A DNA stretch of 64,000 bases from Oceaniferula spumae (GCF_042849255.1 NZ_AP026866.1:4278001-4342000), one strand, 5' to 3'. Numbered from the stretch's first letter, positions 45,356 to 53,990 are shown. Notes: generated by a model not told the origin, from the letters alone. Translations and numbers: made by a program.

Positions 45356-46630
45356 ATGCGTGGCGAGACGATAGCCGAGATTCTGCTGAGCGGACCTTTT
45401 GAAAAGGGGCCGATGTCTCAGCGGCTGAAAATCTCACTCAATGCGGCGCGGTTCACCAATAAGCTGGTGGAGAGGATTCTGGAAAACTTCGGCAGCGGCA
45501 GCAGACCGTCGGTTCGCAAGCTGGGCGAGTGGATTGAGGACGATAAGAAGTTTCAGAAGAAATGCCGGAAAGGCTGGAGTGATCATGTCACCGAGATGCT
45601 ACCGGCGGAAATGGCACCGGACATGCGCGTAGCAGCGGAGTGGAAGGTGCCGACGATTACCACCACCGGGAACCTGGCTCACTGGCTGGATCTTCCTGTT
45701 AGTCAGATCGACTGGTATGCAGGGGCCTACGGTGCCGTGGCGGCGGATTCCAAATTATCACATTACACGGTTGGTGTTGTTAGAAAGCAGTCGGGAGGGT
45801 GTCGGATTCTGGAAAAGCCGAAGTGGCAGATGAAACAAGCGCAACGCCATATTCTGCACGGCATCCTCGATCGCATTCCTCCGCACCCAAGCTCGCATGG
45901 GTTTCAAAAACATCGGTCCATTCTAACATATGTTAGACCACACGTTGGCAAACGCACGGTGATCAAGTTTGATCTAAAAAACTACTTTCTGAGCATCGAG
46001 AAATCACGCGTGCGCGCGCTGTTCCATATGGCAGGTTATCCGCCGACAGTTTCCACAGCACTGGCGGGTCTCTGCACACACCGATTGGAAATAGCCGACG
46101 TGCCACGCTCCGTTTCCGATCGCTGGAAATTCACCGTGCCGCATTTACCGCAGGGTGCCCCGAGTTCACCGGCGTTGGCGGATCGCTTGTTGTTCCGGCT
46201 GGACCTGCGCTTGCATGGCCTGGCTGAAAAGATGGGGCTGAACTACACCCGCTACGCCGATGATCTGGCATTTTCAACGGATGAAAAAGAGTTCCGTGGC
46301 AAACGGATCGAGGCCTTTGTTAGGTTGGTCGGGTCCATCATCGGAGAGGAAGGGTTTTCCCTGAATACCAAGAAAACGCGTGTGATGTTTCATTCCCAGC
46401 GGCAACGTCTGGCAGGTCTGGTGATCAACCAGCGTGCGAATGTCGAGCGTTCGGTCTATGATCAACTACGTGCCATCATACACCGGTGCATTCAGCACGG
46501 CCCAGAGCATGAAAACCGTGAGGGGCACCCAGCCTTCTTGGATCACCTGCAGGGCAGGGTGGAGTTTGTGCGATCTACCAATCCGACACGAGGGGAGAAG
46601 TTACAAGCGATGTTAGACAGGGTAGGGTAG
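45356..46630 (+). CDS. Retron-type reverse transcriptase
   Basis: 424 residues from ATG 45356; the ATG at 45413 (residue 20) has AAGGGG just upstream and may be the true start. An N-terminal region of about 110 residues precedes a retron-like motif (LAHWLDLPVSQIDWYAGAY). RT motifs: HPSSHGFQKHRSILTYVRPH (180s), palm A FDLKNYFLSI (Asp206), PQGAPSSPALADRLL (265-279), YTRYADDLAF (Tyr300-Asp303), EEGFSLNTKKTRVM, and RLAGLVINQR (351-360). The usual NAxxH reads YVRPH and the VTG motif reads LAG. The long N-terminus recalls myxobacterial retron RTs (Mx162-like). No separate effector gene is adjacent. The stop lies in a 97-bp repeat. Confidence 0.9.
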   Translation: MRGETIAEILLSGPFEKGPMSQRLKISLNAARFTNKLVERILENFGSGSRPSVRKLGEWIEDDKKFQKKCRKGWSDHVTEMLPAEMAPDMRVAAEWKVPTITTTGNLAHWLDLPVSQIDWYAGAYGAVAADSKLSHYTVGVVRKQSGGCRILEKPKWQMKQAQRHILHGILDRIPPHPSSHGFQKHRSILTYVRPHVGKRTVIKFDLKNYFLSIEKSRVRALFHMAGYPPTVSTALAGLCTHRLEIADVPRSVSDRWKFTVPHLPQGAPSSPALADRLLFRLDLRLHGLAEKMGLNYTRYADDLAFSTDEKEFRGKRIEAFVRLVGSIIGEEGFSLNTKKTRVMFHSQRQRLAGLVINQRANVERSVYDQLRAIIHRCIQHGPEHENREGHPAFLDHLQGRVEFVRSTNPTRGEKLQAMLDRVG

Positions 46631-46718
46631 CTTTGTAAGCTGCCGACAACCCTTGGAATAATCAACCCAAGCACGACGCACTCACCAAGTTTGCCGGCAG
46701 CTTACAAAGCTACCCTAC
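46622..46718. repeat. 97-bp intergenic repeat, copy B
   Basis: Starts GTAGGGTAGCTTTGTAAGCT and ends with the inverted arm AGCTTACAAAGCTACCCTAC. The ends carry the TAG stop of the reverse transcriptase (46628-46630) on the plus strand and of recQ copy 2 (46710-46712) on the minus strand. Core GGAATAATCAACCCAAGCAC is shared with copy C. Confidence 0.9.
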
Positions 46719-48914
46719 TTTTTGCATCATCGCGCGGATGATCTTGGCTTCACCGTAGCCTAACTTATCACCAGCCGCCTCGATCACCGGAGCAAGCGCA
46801 TCCATGCCGTGCTCGGCGAAAAGTTCCTGGCAGAGGGTGATCTGCGCATCGGTCACATAAGTTTTCACATCAATGTCCTCACCTGTCTCGATCAGTTTGG
46901 CAATGTGGCTCTCGATAGTCGACTGCGCCAGCTCCCGCTGTTGGGCAATGTCCTCAATGCTGTGGCCCTTCTTCACCAAGGCATGGGTAACCAGAGTCGT
47001 GGCAGACGGGCCGCGTTTGATCGTCTCTTTACGTGGTGCCGGAGCGCTGGGGAGAGCTTGCTTTTCATTCACCGCATCCGGGTGTTGTTTCAGATAGGTA
47101 GCAACAGCTGTTAGAAATGTTTCCGCGTATTTCTCACACTTGTTCTGACCAATGCCGTGCAGTTGCAGCATTTCCTCCTCACTCTCAGGCATGGTGGCGG
47201 CGATGGAGCGAAGGGATCGATCTGAGAAGACCACATACGGTGGCACCGAGGCTGCATCGGCAACTTCCTTGCGCAGGACGCGCAGGAGCTCGAAAAGTCC
47301 TTCATGGCACTCGATTTGCACGGCCTGACCGCTGCGACGCTGGTTCACCTTTTCCGGCTCCACTCGGGTGTCTTCGTTGATGTGGAATTTCTCCCGACCA
47401 AACATCACCTCAGTGCCCGCCTGTGTGATCTGCGGCACGGGGAATTGATCGCGCGATTGCTGAAGTTTTCCTTCCGCCATCAGCGCATCTAACAATGACC
47501 GCCAATAGCTTTTGGGCCGATCCTTGCCCACACCGTAGGTTTTCAGTTCATTGTGTTCAAACTGTCGAATCTTCGCCGTGTTCGCTCCACAAACGATATC
47601 GCAGATGTGAATGGCACCGAATTTCCCTCCGGTGCGGGCAACCGCGGACAAGAGCATCTGCGCCTGCCGGGTGGCATCGACGCGCTGGAAATTGCCGGTG
47701 CAGTAGTCGCAGCCACCACAGGATTCCTCCTGATAGTTTTCATTGAAATAGTTGAGCAAACTCCGTCGGCGACAGCTGGGCACGGAGGCGAATCGTTCCA
47801 TCGCCCTGAGCAGGTCACTTGAGCGTTGTCGCTCCGCTTGATCTGCGATGTCATCGATAAATCGGCGAACCTTGACGGCATCGCCAGGGGCGTAAAGCAG
47901 CATGCAGTGAGACGGTTCGCCATCACGTCCGGCCCGACCGGTTTCCTGATAGTAGCTCTCGATATTCTTTGGCAGATCACCGTGGATCACATAGCGCACG
48001 TCCGCCTTGTCCACGCCCATGCCAAAGGCGACCGTGGCGACCATGACATTGATATCATCGCGGATAAACGCGTCTTGAATCCGCGACCGATCCTCCGCTT
48101 CCATGCCCGCATGATAGGCGGCGGCATTGATGCCATTGGCCTTTAAAAGCTCCGCCGTGGACTCGACACTTTTCCGCGAGGTGCGGTAGATGATGCCGTT
48201 CTGGTTAGGCCGTTTGCGAATGAACTCCACCAGTTGTATTTCCCAATCTTTTTTCGCCCTGACCTCGTAGAACAGATTAGTCCGGTCAAACGACGCCCGC
48301 ACCTTCACCGCGCTTTGAAGCCCCAGCCGTTTTTCAATATCCTCCGCCACCTTCTCGGTAGCGGTCGCGGTGAACGCGCCCACCGGTGTATTAGGAAAGA
48401 GCTCACGCAGCCGACTCAGGAAAAGATAATCCGGTCGGAAATCATGCCCCCACTCGGAAATACAGTGCGCCTCGTCGATGGCAAAAAAGCTCGGTGCCTT
48501 CCGCGCATTCTGCCGCAAGGTGTCGGCAAAGCCCGGCAGCGCCAATCGCTCCGGTGCGAGATAAAGCAAATCCAGAGCACCCGCCCGATACGCGCTCTCC
48601 ACCGCCGCCGCCTCCTGATGGCTTAGCGTGCTATTCAAATACGCGGCCTTGATTCCATTCGCATTCGCCGCATCCACCTGATCCTTCATCAGCGCGATCA
48701 GCGGACTAACCACCACCGCCGTGCCTTCTAACATATGAGCCGGAAGTTGATAGCACAGCGACTTGCCACCACCCGTAGGCATCACCCCAAAGACATCCTT
48801 CCCAGCCAGCAGCCCTTCCACCAACCCTCGCTGATGCGGCCTGAACTCACGGAATCCATAGAGCTTTTGCAAAATATCATCAAGCGCCTGAGGGGGTGAC
48901 TGAGTGCTGTTCAT
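46710..48914 (-). CDS. recQ: ATP-dependent DNA helicase RecQ (second copy, with C-terminal HTH)
   Basis: 734 residues. Walker A in GVMPTGGGKSLCYQLPAHML, DEAH in FFAIDEAHCISEWGHDFRPD, and VATVAFGMGVDKADVRYVIH with ESYYQETGRAGRDGE. Zinc part is CRRRSLLNYFNENYQEESC then GGCDYC. An HRDC domain follows near residue 530-610 (LFELLRVLRKEVADAASVPP). The last 100 residues form the HTH_40-type domain seen in some RecQ (TTLVTHALVKKGHSIEDIAQ, QRELAQSTIESHIAKLIETG). This last domain is not seen in copy 1. It converges with the retron RT gene, separated by the 97-bp repeat. Confidence 0.93.
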   Translation of the reverse strand: MNSTQSPPQALDDILQKLYGFREFRPHQRGLVEGLLAGKDVFGVMPTGGGKSLCYQLPAHMLEGTAVVVSPLIALMKDQVDAANANGIKAAYLNSTLSHQEAAAVESAYRAGALDLLYLAPERLALPGFADTLRQNARKAPSFFAIDEAHCISEWGHDFRPDYLFLSRLRELFPNTPVGAFTATATEKVAEDIEKRLGLQSAVKVRASFDRTNLFYEVRAKKDWEIQLVEFIRKRPNQNGIIYRTSRKSVESTAELLKANGINAAAYHAGMEAEDRSRIQDAFIRDDINVMVATVAFGMGVDKADVRYVIHGDLPKNIESYYQETGRAGRDGEPSHCMLLYAPGDAVKVRRFIDDIADQAERQRSSDLLRAMERFASVPSCRRRSLLNYFNENYQEESCGGCDYCTGNFQRVDATRQAQMLLSAVARTGGKFGAIHICDIVCGANTAKIRQFEHNELKTYGVGKDRPKSYWRSLLDALMAEGKLQQSRDQFPVPQITQAGTEVMFGREKFHINEDTRVEPEKVNQRRSGQAVQIECHEGLFELLRVLRKEVADAASVPPYVVFSDRSLRSIAATMPESEEEMLQLHGIGQNKCEKYAETFLTAVATYLKQHPDAVNEKQALPSAPAPRKETIKRGPSATTLVTHALVKKGHSIEDIAQQRELAQSTIESHIAKLIETGEDIDVKTYVTDAQITLCQELFAEHGMDALAPVIEAAGDKLGYGEAKIIRAMMQKVG

Positions 48915-49024
48915 GAGAACATTTATAACTTTGTGGCAATTCGAGTCAATGGGGAAATTGGAATTGCCCCAGATGAAGGCTTGCGGGCGTGGTATGATCC
49001 GCTAGAAATGGAGGAAGCCTGTCC

Positions 49025-49612
49025 ATGAATCTTCCCAATACCATCACCCTTTTCCGCCTTGTCCTGACTGCGATCTTTTGTGCGGCGGCATCATCAGAAG
49101 GTGTGACAGGTTATGCCATCGCTCTAACTGCCTTTGTTCTGGGAGCGATCTCCGATTGGCTCGACGGCTATCTCGCGCGGAAAATGAACTTGGTGACATC
49201 GCTAGGGAAACTGCTCGATCCTCTGGCCGATAAAATCCTCGTCTGCTCTGGCTTTGTCTACCTCTCGGCCAAGGGGCTCTGTCCGGTCTGGGTGACTGCG
49301 CTGATTATTTGTCGCGAGTTTCTGGTCACGGGTATTCGACAGATTGCAGTGGAAAAGGGGACGGTCATCGCGGCGGACGGACTTGGAAAGTGGAAGACCA
49401 CCTTCCAACTCACCTTCATCATCACGGCTCTGGTTTATCTAACATTTGAGACAATCACATCGGACAATGCGGTGGTAAAATTCCTGCAATATCTCTCCGA
49501 TAAAGATCATTGGCTGTTCCCTCTTTCACTGTGGCCGGCTGTGGCACTCACTGTGATCTCCGGCCTGTCCTATTTCTGGAAATCCAGAGACATGATTCTT
49601 GATAAAGACTGA
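49025..49612 (+). CDS. pgsA: CDP-diacylglycerol-glycerol-3-phosphate 3-phosphatidyltransferase
   Basis: 195 residues, four to five membrane segments. The CDP-alcohol phosphotransferase motif D-G-x2-A-R-x8-G-x3-D-x3-D is intact in SDWLDGYLARKMNLVTSLGK followed by LLDPLADKILV. The start MNLPNTITLFRLVLTAIFCA is typical of PgsA. It makes phosphatidylglycerol phosphate at the inner membrane. It is divergent from recQ copy 2, and nagA follows 35 bases later on the same strand. Confidence 0.9.
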   Translation: MNLPNTITLFRLVLTAIFCAAASSEGVTGYAIALTAFVLGAISDWLDGYLARKMNLVTSLGKLLDPLADKILVCSGFVYLSAKGLCPVWVTALIICREFLVTGIRQIAVEKGTVIAADGLGKWKTTFQLTFIITALVYLTFETITSDNAVVKFLQYLSDKDHWLFPLSLWPAVALTVISGLSYFWKSRDMILDKD

Positions 49613-49647
49613 GCCGCCCTTCAAGGTGTTGATCAACACGAGAGATT

Positions 49648-50787
49648 ATGAAAACTCTGATCACCAACGCCCATGTTATCTCGCCGGATGTAGAAGTCGA
49701 AGGCGCTACTATTGAAATCACCAACGGAAAAATCGCCTGGGTCCACCTGCCGGGAGACGATCTTCCTGAGGCCGATGAAGTGATCGACGCCGGAGGCCGC
49801 TACGTCATGCCTGGCTTTGTCGATATCCACGCGCACGGAGCCGATCACAAGGACGTTTGCGACAACGATGTCGAAAGCATCCGCCACATTGCCAAGACGA
49901 AACTGGGCGAAGGTGTCACCACCTGGCTACCAACCACGCTCACCCAGCCACAGGATTTGTTAGAAGAGATCGCCGCGAAATGTGCCGAATACATGGAAAA
50001 CCAGGAGTTCGCCAAAACTCCCGGTCTGCACGTCGAAGGCCCGTTCATTAACAAAGCCAACGCCGGTGCTCAAAATCCCCAATTCGTGCGCGAACCAAAC
50101 TGGGATGAACTGAAACGCATCCACGAAATTGCCCCCGCCAAGGTGTTCTCCATCGCTCCCGACATGCCCGGTGCCTGCGAATGCATTCGCGAGGCCAAGG
50201 CCGCCGGCATTAGCGCCTCCGCCGCCCACACTTCTTCCACCTACGAGCAAGTCATGGCCGCCAAGGAGGCCGGACTGACTCATCTCACCCACTTCGGCAA
50301 TGCCATGACCGGACTGCACCATCGTGAAATCGGCGTGGTAGGCTCTGGTTTGTTAGATCCGGATTTAAAAATCGAGTTGATCTGCGACGGCATCCACCTC
50401 GCACCAGATTTTCTTAAGCTGGTGTTCTCGGTGAAACCCATCGAACAGCTCATCATGATCACCGACTCCATGGCCGGCTCATGGATCGGCAAGGGCGAAG
50501 TCAAACTTGGCGGACTGGACGTGGTCGTCGACAACGGCGAAGCCCGACTCAAAGAAGGCGGCGCGCTCGCCGGAAGTATCCTGCTCTACAACGACGGTGT
50601 CAAACTCATCGCCGAACTCACCGACCTGCCGCTGCATCAAATTGTCAAAGCGACATCGTGGAACCAAGCGCAGTCACTAGGCCTCGACGACATCGGAAAA
50701 ATCGAACCCGGCTTCTGCGCGGACCTTGTGATCCTGGATAAGGATTTCAGTGTCTGGAAGACGCTGGTGGATGGGGTGGCAAAGTAG
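49648..50787 (+). CDS. nagA: N-acetylglucosamine-6-phosphate deacetylase
   Basis: 379 residues. Amidohydrolase fold: MPGFVDIHAHGADHKDVCDN (metal His pair), HVEGPFINKANAGAQNPQFV (catalytic Glu), AAHTSSTYEQVMAAKEAGLT, HLTHFGNAMTGLHHREIGVV and MITDSMAGSWIGKGEV (catalytic Asp). It removes the acetyl group in amino-sugar breakdown or cell-wall recycling. NagB or transport genes are not adjacent. Its stop codon lies in the 97-bp repeat copy C. Confidence 0.94.
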   Translation: MKTLITNAHVISPDVEVEGATIEITNGKIAWVHLPGDDLPEADEVIDAGGRYVMPGFVDIHAHGADHKDVCDNDVESIRHIAKTKLGEGVTTWLPTTLTQPQDLLEEIAAKCAEYMENQEFAKTPGLHVEGPFINKANAGAQNPQFVREPNWDELKRIHEIAPAKVFSIAPDMPGACECIREAKAAGISASAAHTSSTYEQVMAAKEAGLTHLTHFGNAMTGLHHREIGVVGSGLLDPDLKIELICDGIHLAPDFLKLVFSVKPIEQLIMITDSMAGSWIGKGEVKLGGLDVVVDNGEARLKEGGALAGSILLYNDGVKLIAELTDLPLHQIVKATSWNQAQSLGLDDIGKIEPGFCADLVILDKDFSVWKTLVDGVAK

Positions 50788-50880
50788 GACAAGTTTGCAA
50801 CTTGTCGGCAACCTTTGGAATAATCAACCCAAGCACGATGATTTCGCAAAGCCAGCCGACAGCTTACAAAGCTGTCCTAC
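50784..50880. repeat. 97-bp intergenic repeat, copy C
   Basis: Runs from GTAGGACAAGTTTGCAACTT to CTTACAAAGCTGTCCTAC. The two ends supply the TAG stop of nagA (50785-50787) and, on the other strand, of hemB (50877-50879). Same length (97) as copy B. Confidence 0.9.
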
Positions 50881-51851
50881 TTTAGCCAGCTTGCAGCATC
50901 CTTGGCGAAGTAAGTTAAGATGATATCTGCTCCGGCGCGTTTGATGCCTGTTAGGGACTCTAACACGATGGCTTTTTCGTCTAGCCAGCCGTCTTGGCTG
51001 GCGGATTTGATCATGAGGTATTCGCCGCTGACTTGGTAGGCGGCCACTGGCAGGGTAGTGGTTTCGCGCATCTGGGCGATGATGTCGAGGTAGGGGCCGG
51101 CGGGTTTGACCATGAGGATGTCGGCGCCTTCTTCTTCGTCTAACAAAATTTCGCGGATCGCTTCGCGGGCGTTGGCGGGGTCCATTTGGTAGGTTTTTTT
51201 ATCGCCTGCTTTGGGTGCCGATTCGAGGGCTCCGCGGAAGGGGCCGTAGAAGGCGGAGGCGTATTTGGCGGTGTAGGCCATGATGGAGACGTTTTCGTGG
51301 TCTTCCAGATCGAGTGACTCGCGGATGGCTTCCACCCGACCGTCCATCATGTCGCTGGGCGATACCATGTCGGCTCCGGCACGGGCGTGGCTGAGGGCTT
51401 GCTGGCAGAGCACCTCGACGGTTTCATCGTTGAGTATTTCCAGATCGTCGCCGTTTTTTCTAACAATACCATCGTGACCGTCCGAGTTGTAGGGATCGAG
51501 CGCGACGTCGGTAATCACGCAGAGGCCGGGGTGGGCGGCTTTGAGGGCTTTGATCGCGCGGGGCACAAGTCCATCGTCGTTATAACTTTCCTCGGCACGT
51601 GGAGTTTTCAGATGTTCCGCAATGGCGGGAAAAAGAACCACCGCCGGAACGCCGAGCGCGTAGGCCTCGCCAGCTTCCTTGACCAAGCCGTCAATCGACC
51701 AGCGGGTGCAGCCGGGCATGGAGTCGATGGCTTCGTTGACGTCTTTGTCGTGAACAAAAAGCGGGTAGATAAAATCGGAGGCCGAGAGAGTGGTCTCGCG
51801 CACAAGGGCACGGACAGCGGGAGATTTTCTATTTCTGCGCGGACGGATCAT
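50877..51851 (-). CDS. hemB: Delta-aminolevulinic acid dehydratase (porphobilinogen synthase)
   Basis: 324 residues from ATG 51851; the open frame extends to 51968 without conserved content. Seen: RRNRKSPAVRALVRETTLSA, FVHDKDVNEAIDSMPG, CVITDVALDPYNSDGHDGIV, RAGADMVSPSDMMDGRVEAI (active-site region), IMAYTAKYASAFYGPFRGAL and ADILMVKPAGPYLDII. In place of the zinc cysteine set (CxCxxxxxxC) the DVALDPYNSDGHDG form marks the magnesium-type enzyme. It condenses two aminolevulinate molecules for haem. 26 bases behind the Doc gene on the same strand. Confidence 0.95.
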   Translation of the reverse strand: MIRPRRNRKSPAVRALVRETTLSASDFIYPLFVHDKDVNEAIDSMPGCTRWSIDGLVKEAGEAYALGVPAVVLFPAIAEHLKTPRAEESYNDDGLVPRAIKALKAAHPGLCVITDVALDPYNSDGHDGIVRKNGDDLEILNDETVEVLCQQALSHARAGADMVSPSDMMDGRVEAIRESLDLEDHENVSIMAYTAKYASAFYGPFRGALESAPKAGDKKTYQMDPANAREAIREILLDEEEGADILMVKPAGPYLDIIAQMRETTTLPVAAYQVSGEYLMIKSASQDGWLDEKAIVLESLTGIKRAGADIILTYFAKDAASWLK

Positions 51852-51877
51852 GGTTTCTTGGATTGGAATGTTGAAAA

Positions 51878-52270
51878 TTAGTGGGTGTCTAACAAGAGGC
51901 GGAGTCGCTCGGTGGTGAGGGCGCGATCGATGGCGGATGAGGCGACGTCGATGACGAGGCGTTCCCACTCTGATGAGTCGGGTTTTGGAGAGACGCCGTT
52001 GATTTTGAGAAATACGAGGCAGGTAGCGAGTGCGACGCGTTTGTTGCCATCGACAAAGGGGTGGTTGTTGCAGAGGTAATACAGGTAGGCCGCTGCGATC
52101 TCAACTGGATCGGTCATGATGGGAGCTCCGCCGAACGTGGCTCGCGGAGCGGCGAGGGCACTTTCGAGCAGATTCATCTCACGGATGCCATCGCTGCCGC
52201 CGTCCTTGGCCAGCACCGCTTGATGGATGCGGAGGATCTGCTCAAGGCTGGGGTGGATGGTGTTTCCCAT
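51878..52270 (-). CDS. Doc/Fic-family toxin
   Basis: 130 residues, the Doc size. The Fic motif is complete in NNHPFVDGNKRVALATCLVF (HPFxxGNKR). Doc-type proteins phosphorylate EF-Tu and stop translation. The N-terminus carries the usual LEQILRIHQAVLAKDGGSDG. It follows an AbrB-type antitoxin gene by six bases, the normal order, so the pair is a toxin-antitoxin module between hemB and cysS. Confidence 0.9.
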   Translation of the reverse strand: MGNTIHPSLEQILRIHQAVLAKDGGSDGIREMNLLESALAAPRATFGGAPIMTDPVEIAAAYLYYLCNNHPFVDGNKRVALATCLVFLKINGVSPKPDSSEWERLVIDVASSAIDRALTTERLRLLLDTH

Positions 52271-52276
52271 GGACCT

Positions 52277-52504
52277 TTAGCTGAGCTTTTCGAGGGTGTC
52301 GGAGTAGTCTTCGAGCACCTCCTTGAGCACGCCGTCGAAGGTGGCATTGTCCACTGTACCCACCTCGGGCGTCATGGTGATCGTGCCGCCGCTGTGCACG
52401 GTGATGTTCACCTTGTCACCCTCCTTGAGGTTGGCGAGCTCGAGCAGGGCGGAATCAAGGATGATGCCACGCGAGTTGCCGATCTTGGTGATGGTCTTGA
52501 TCAT
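52277..52504 (-). CDS. AbrB/MazE-type antitoxin
   Basis: 75 residues. The swapped-hairpin DNA-binding domain is at the N-terminus: TITKIGNSRGIILDSALLEL, GDKVNITVHSGGTITMTP. The C-terminal 25 residues are acidic (FDGVLKEVLEDYSDTLEKLS), suited to bind the toxin. It lies directly upstream of the Doc-type gene. Confidence 0.9.
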   Translation of the reverse strand: MIKTITKIGNSRGIILDSALLELANLKEGDKVNITVHSGGTITMTPEVGTVDNATFDGVLKEVLEDYSDTLEKLS

Positions 52505-52570
52505 GTTGTAACAATGTATTACGGGGGGCGCTTTGTCAAGGAGGGAGGGGAGTGGGGGGCTTGGGTTGTT

Positions 52571-52590
52571 GATGGACAGGAATGTCCATC
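52571..52590. terminator. Hairpin after cysS
   Basis: GATGGACA-GGAA-TGTCCATC, a perfect 8-bp stem just beyond the cysS stop. No T run follows, so it may be a stabilising or REP-like hairpin instead of a terminator. Confidence 0.4.
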
Positions 52591-52594
52591 CTCC

Positions 52595-53983
52595 TTACAG
52601 CTTACTGACCTCATAGCCGTCTGGGCTGTCTTTGATGGTCCAGCCGAGGGCGGTGATTTGGTCGCGCAGGGCATCGGAGGCGGCCCAGTCTTTGTTTTGC
52701 TTGGCGGCCAGGCGTTGGTCGGCGAGGTCTTTGACTTCGGCGGGGATGTCGGAGCCCGTGTCTTCGGTGGACGGGAGTTCGAGGCCGAGGGCGTTGAGGA
52801 TGGCATCGAAGGCGGCGAGGTTGGCGGCGGCTTCTTTGCCTTCTAACTTCTGGGCGGCTTTGAGGCCGGAGAAGAGGTGGCCTAACGCCGCCGGGGTGTT
52901 GAGGTCTCGGTTGAGGGAGTCCCAGGCGGGTTGGAAGAGGTGGAAGTCTTGTGCTTGGCTTGGCGACTGAGAGTCGCCGCCACCTAGGGCCTCGCGGCCT
53001 TTCGCTAGTTTCGCGAGGGCTTCTTTGGCGGCGTGCAGGGAGTCCAGGGTGAAGTTCAGCTGTTTGCGGTAGTGGCCGGAGATGAGCACGTAGCGCACTT
53101 CCATGGCGGTGTGGCCTTTGGCTTCGAGATCGTCGATGGTATAGAGGTTTCCTAACGATTTCGACATCTTGCCGCCGTCGACCATCAGGTGGGTGATGTG
53201 AAACCAGTGGGCGGCGAAGTTGCCACCGCAGGAGCACTGGCTCTGGGCGATTTCGTTTTCGTGGTGCGGGAAAACGAGGTCGACACCCCCGGAGTGGAGG
53301 TCGAAGTCCTCGCCGAGGTACTCCTTGATCATGGCGGAGCACTCGAGGTGCCAGCCGGGTCGGCCGTCGCCCCAGGGGGAGCTCCAGAAGTTCTCGCCGT
53401 CTTCCGCTTTCCGTGACTTCCACAGCACGAAGTCGGCGATGGAGTCTTTTTCATACTCATCGGCGTCGGCGCGCTGGTTCTGGGTCTTGCCGAGATCGAG
53501 CTCGCGGGTGTCGAGGTGGGAGAGTTTGCCGTAGTCGGGGAATGAGGCGACCTTGAAGTAGACCGAGCCGTCATCGGAGGCATAGGCGTGGCCTTTTTCG
53601 ATCAACTGCTCGATCATGGCGATCTGCTGGGGGATGTGCTCGATGGCGCTGGGCTCGATGTGCGGCGGTAGGCAGCCGAGCACGGTGCAGTCGGTGTGGA
53701 ATTTTTCGGTCCATCCGGCGGTGAAGTCTTTCAGTGTTTTTCCGGCTGCTTGGGAGTCGCGGATGGTTTTGTCGTCGACATCGGTGATGTTTCTAACATG
53801 TAGAGTTTTCATGCCGCCGGTTTCGAGCACACGACGGAAGACATCGTGCATGACGAAGGTGCGGAAGTTGCCGATGTGGGCCGGACCGTAAACGGTGGGG
53901 CCGCAGCAGTAGAAGCGGAAGGTTTCGCCGTCGAGGGGGGTGAGTTCGCGTTGGCTGCGAGTCAGAGTATCGAAAAGGGTCAT
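52595..53983 (-). CDS. cysS: Cysteinyl-tRNA synthetase
   Basis: 462 residues from ATG 53983 (an ATG at 53998 also fits and would overlap mscS by eight bases). Class I marks: the HIGN form of HIGH in CCGPTVYGPAHIGNFRTFVM, GWHLECSAMIKEYLGEDFDL with the zinc ligands, IAQSQCSCGGNFAAHWFHIT, and GGKMSKSLGNLYTIDDL (KMSKS). The C-terminal helical domain is normal. It charges tRNA-Cys. Confidence 0.96.
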   Translation of the reverse strand: MTLFDTLTRSQRELTPLDGETFRFYCCGPTVYGPAHIGNFRTFVMHDVFRRVLETGGMKTLHVRNITDVDDKTIRDSQAAGKTLKDFTAGWTEKFHTDCTVLGCLPPHIEPSAIEHIPQQIAMIEQLIEKGHAYASDDGSVYFKVASFPDYGKLSHLDTRELDLGKTQNQRADADEYEKDSIADFVLWKSRKAEDGENFWSSPWGDGRPGWHLECSAMIKEYLGEDFDLHSGGVDLVFPHHENEIAQSQCSCGGNFAAHWFHITHLMVDGGKMSKSLGNLYTIDDLEAKGHTAMEVRYVLISGHYRKQLNFTLDSLHAAKEALAKLAKGREALGGGDSQSPSQAQDFHLFQPAWDSLNRDLNTPAALGHLFSGLKAAQKLEGKEAAANLAAFDAILNALGLELPSTEDTGSDIPAEVKDLADQRLAAKQNKDWAASDALRDQITALGWTIKDSPDGYEVSKL

Positions 53984-53990
53984 GGTTTGA

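Noticed and set aside
52611..53423. A 270-codon Arg/Pro-rich open frame inside cysS
   Set aside because: Overlapping frame of cysS with extreme Arg/Pro content, typical of a GC-rich shadow frame.
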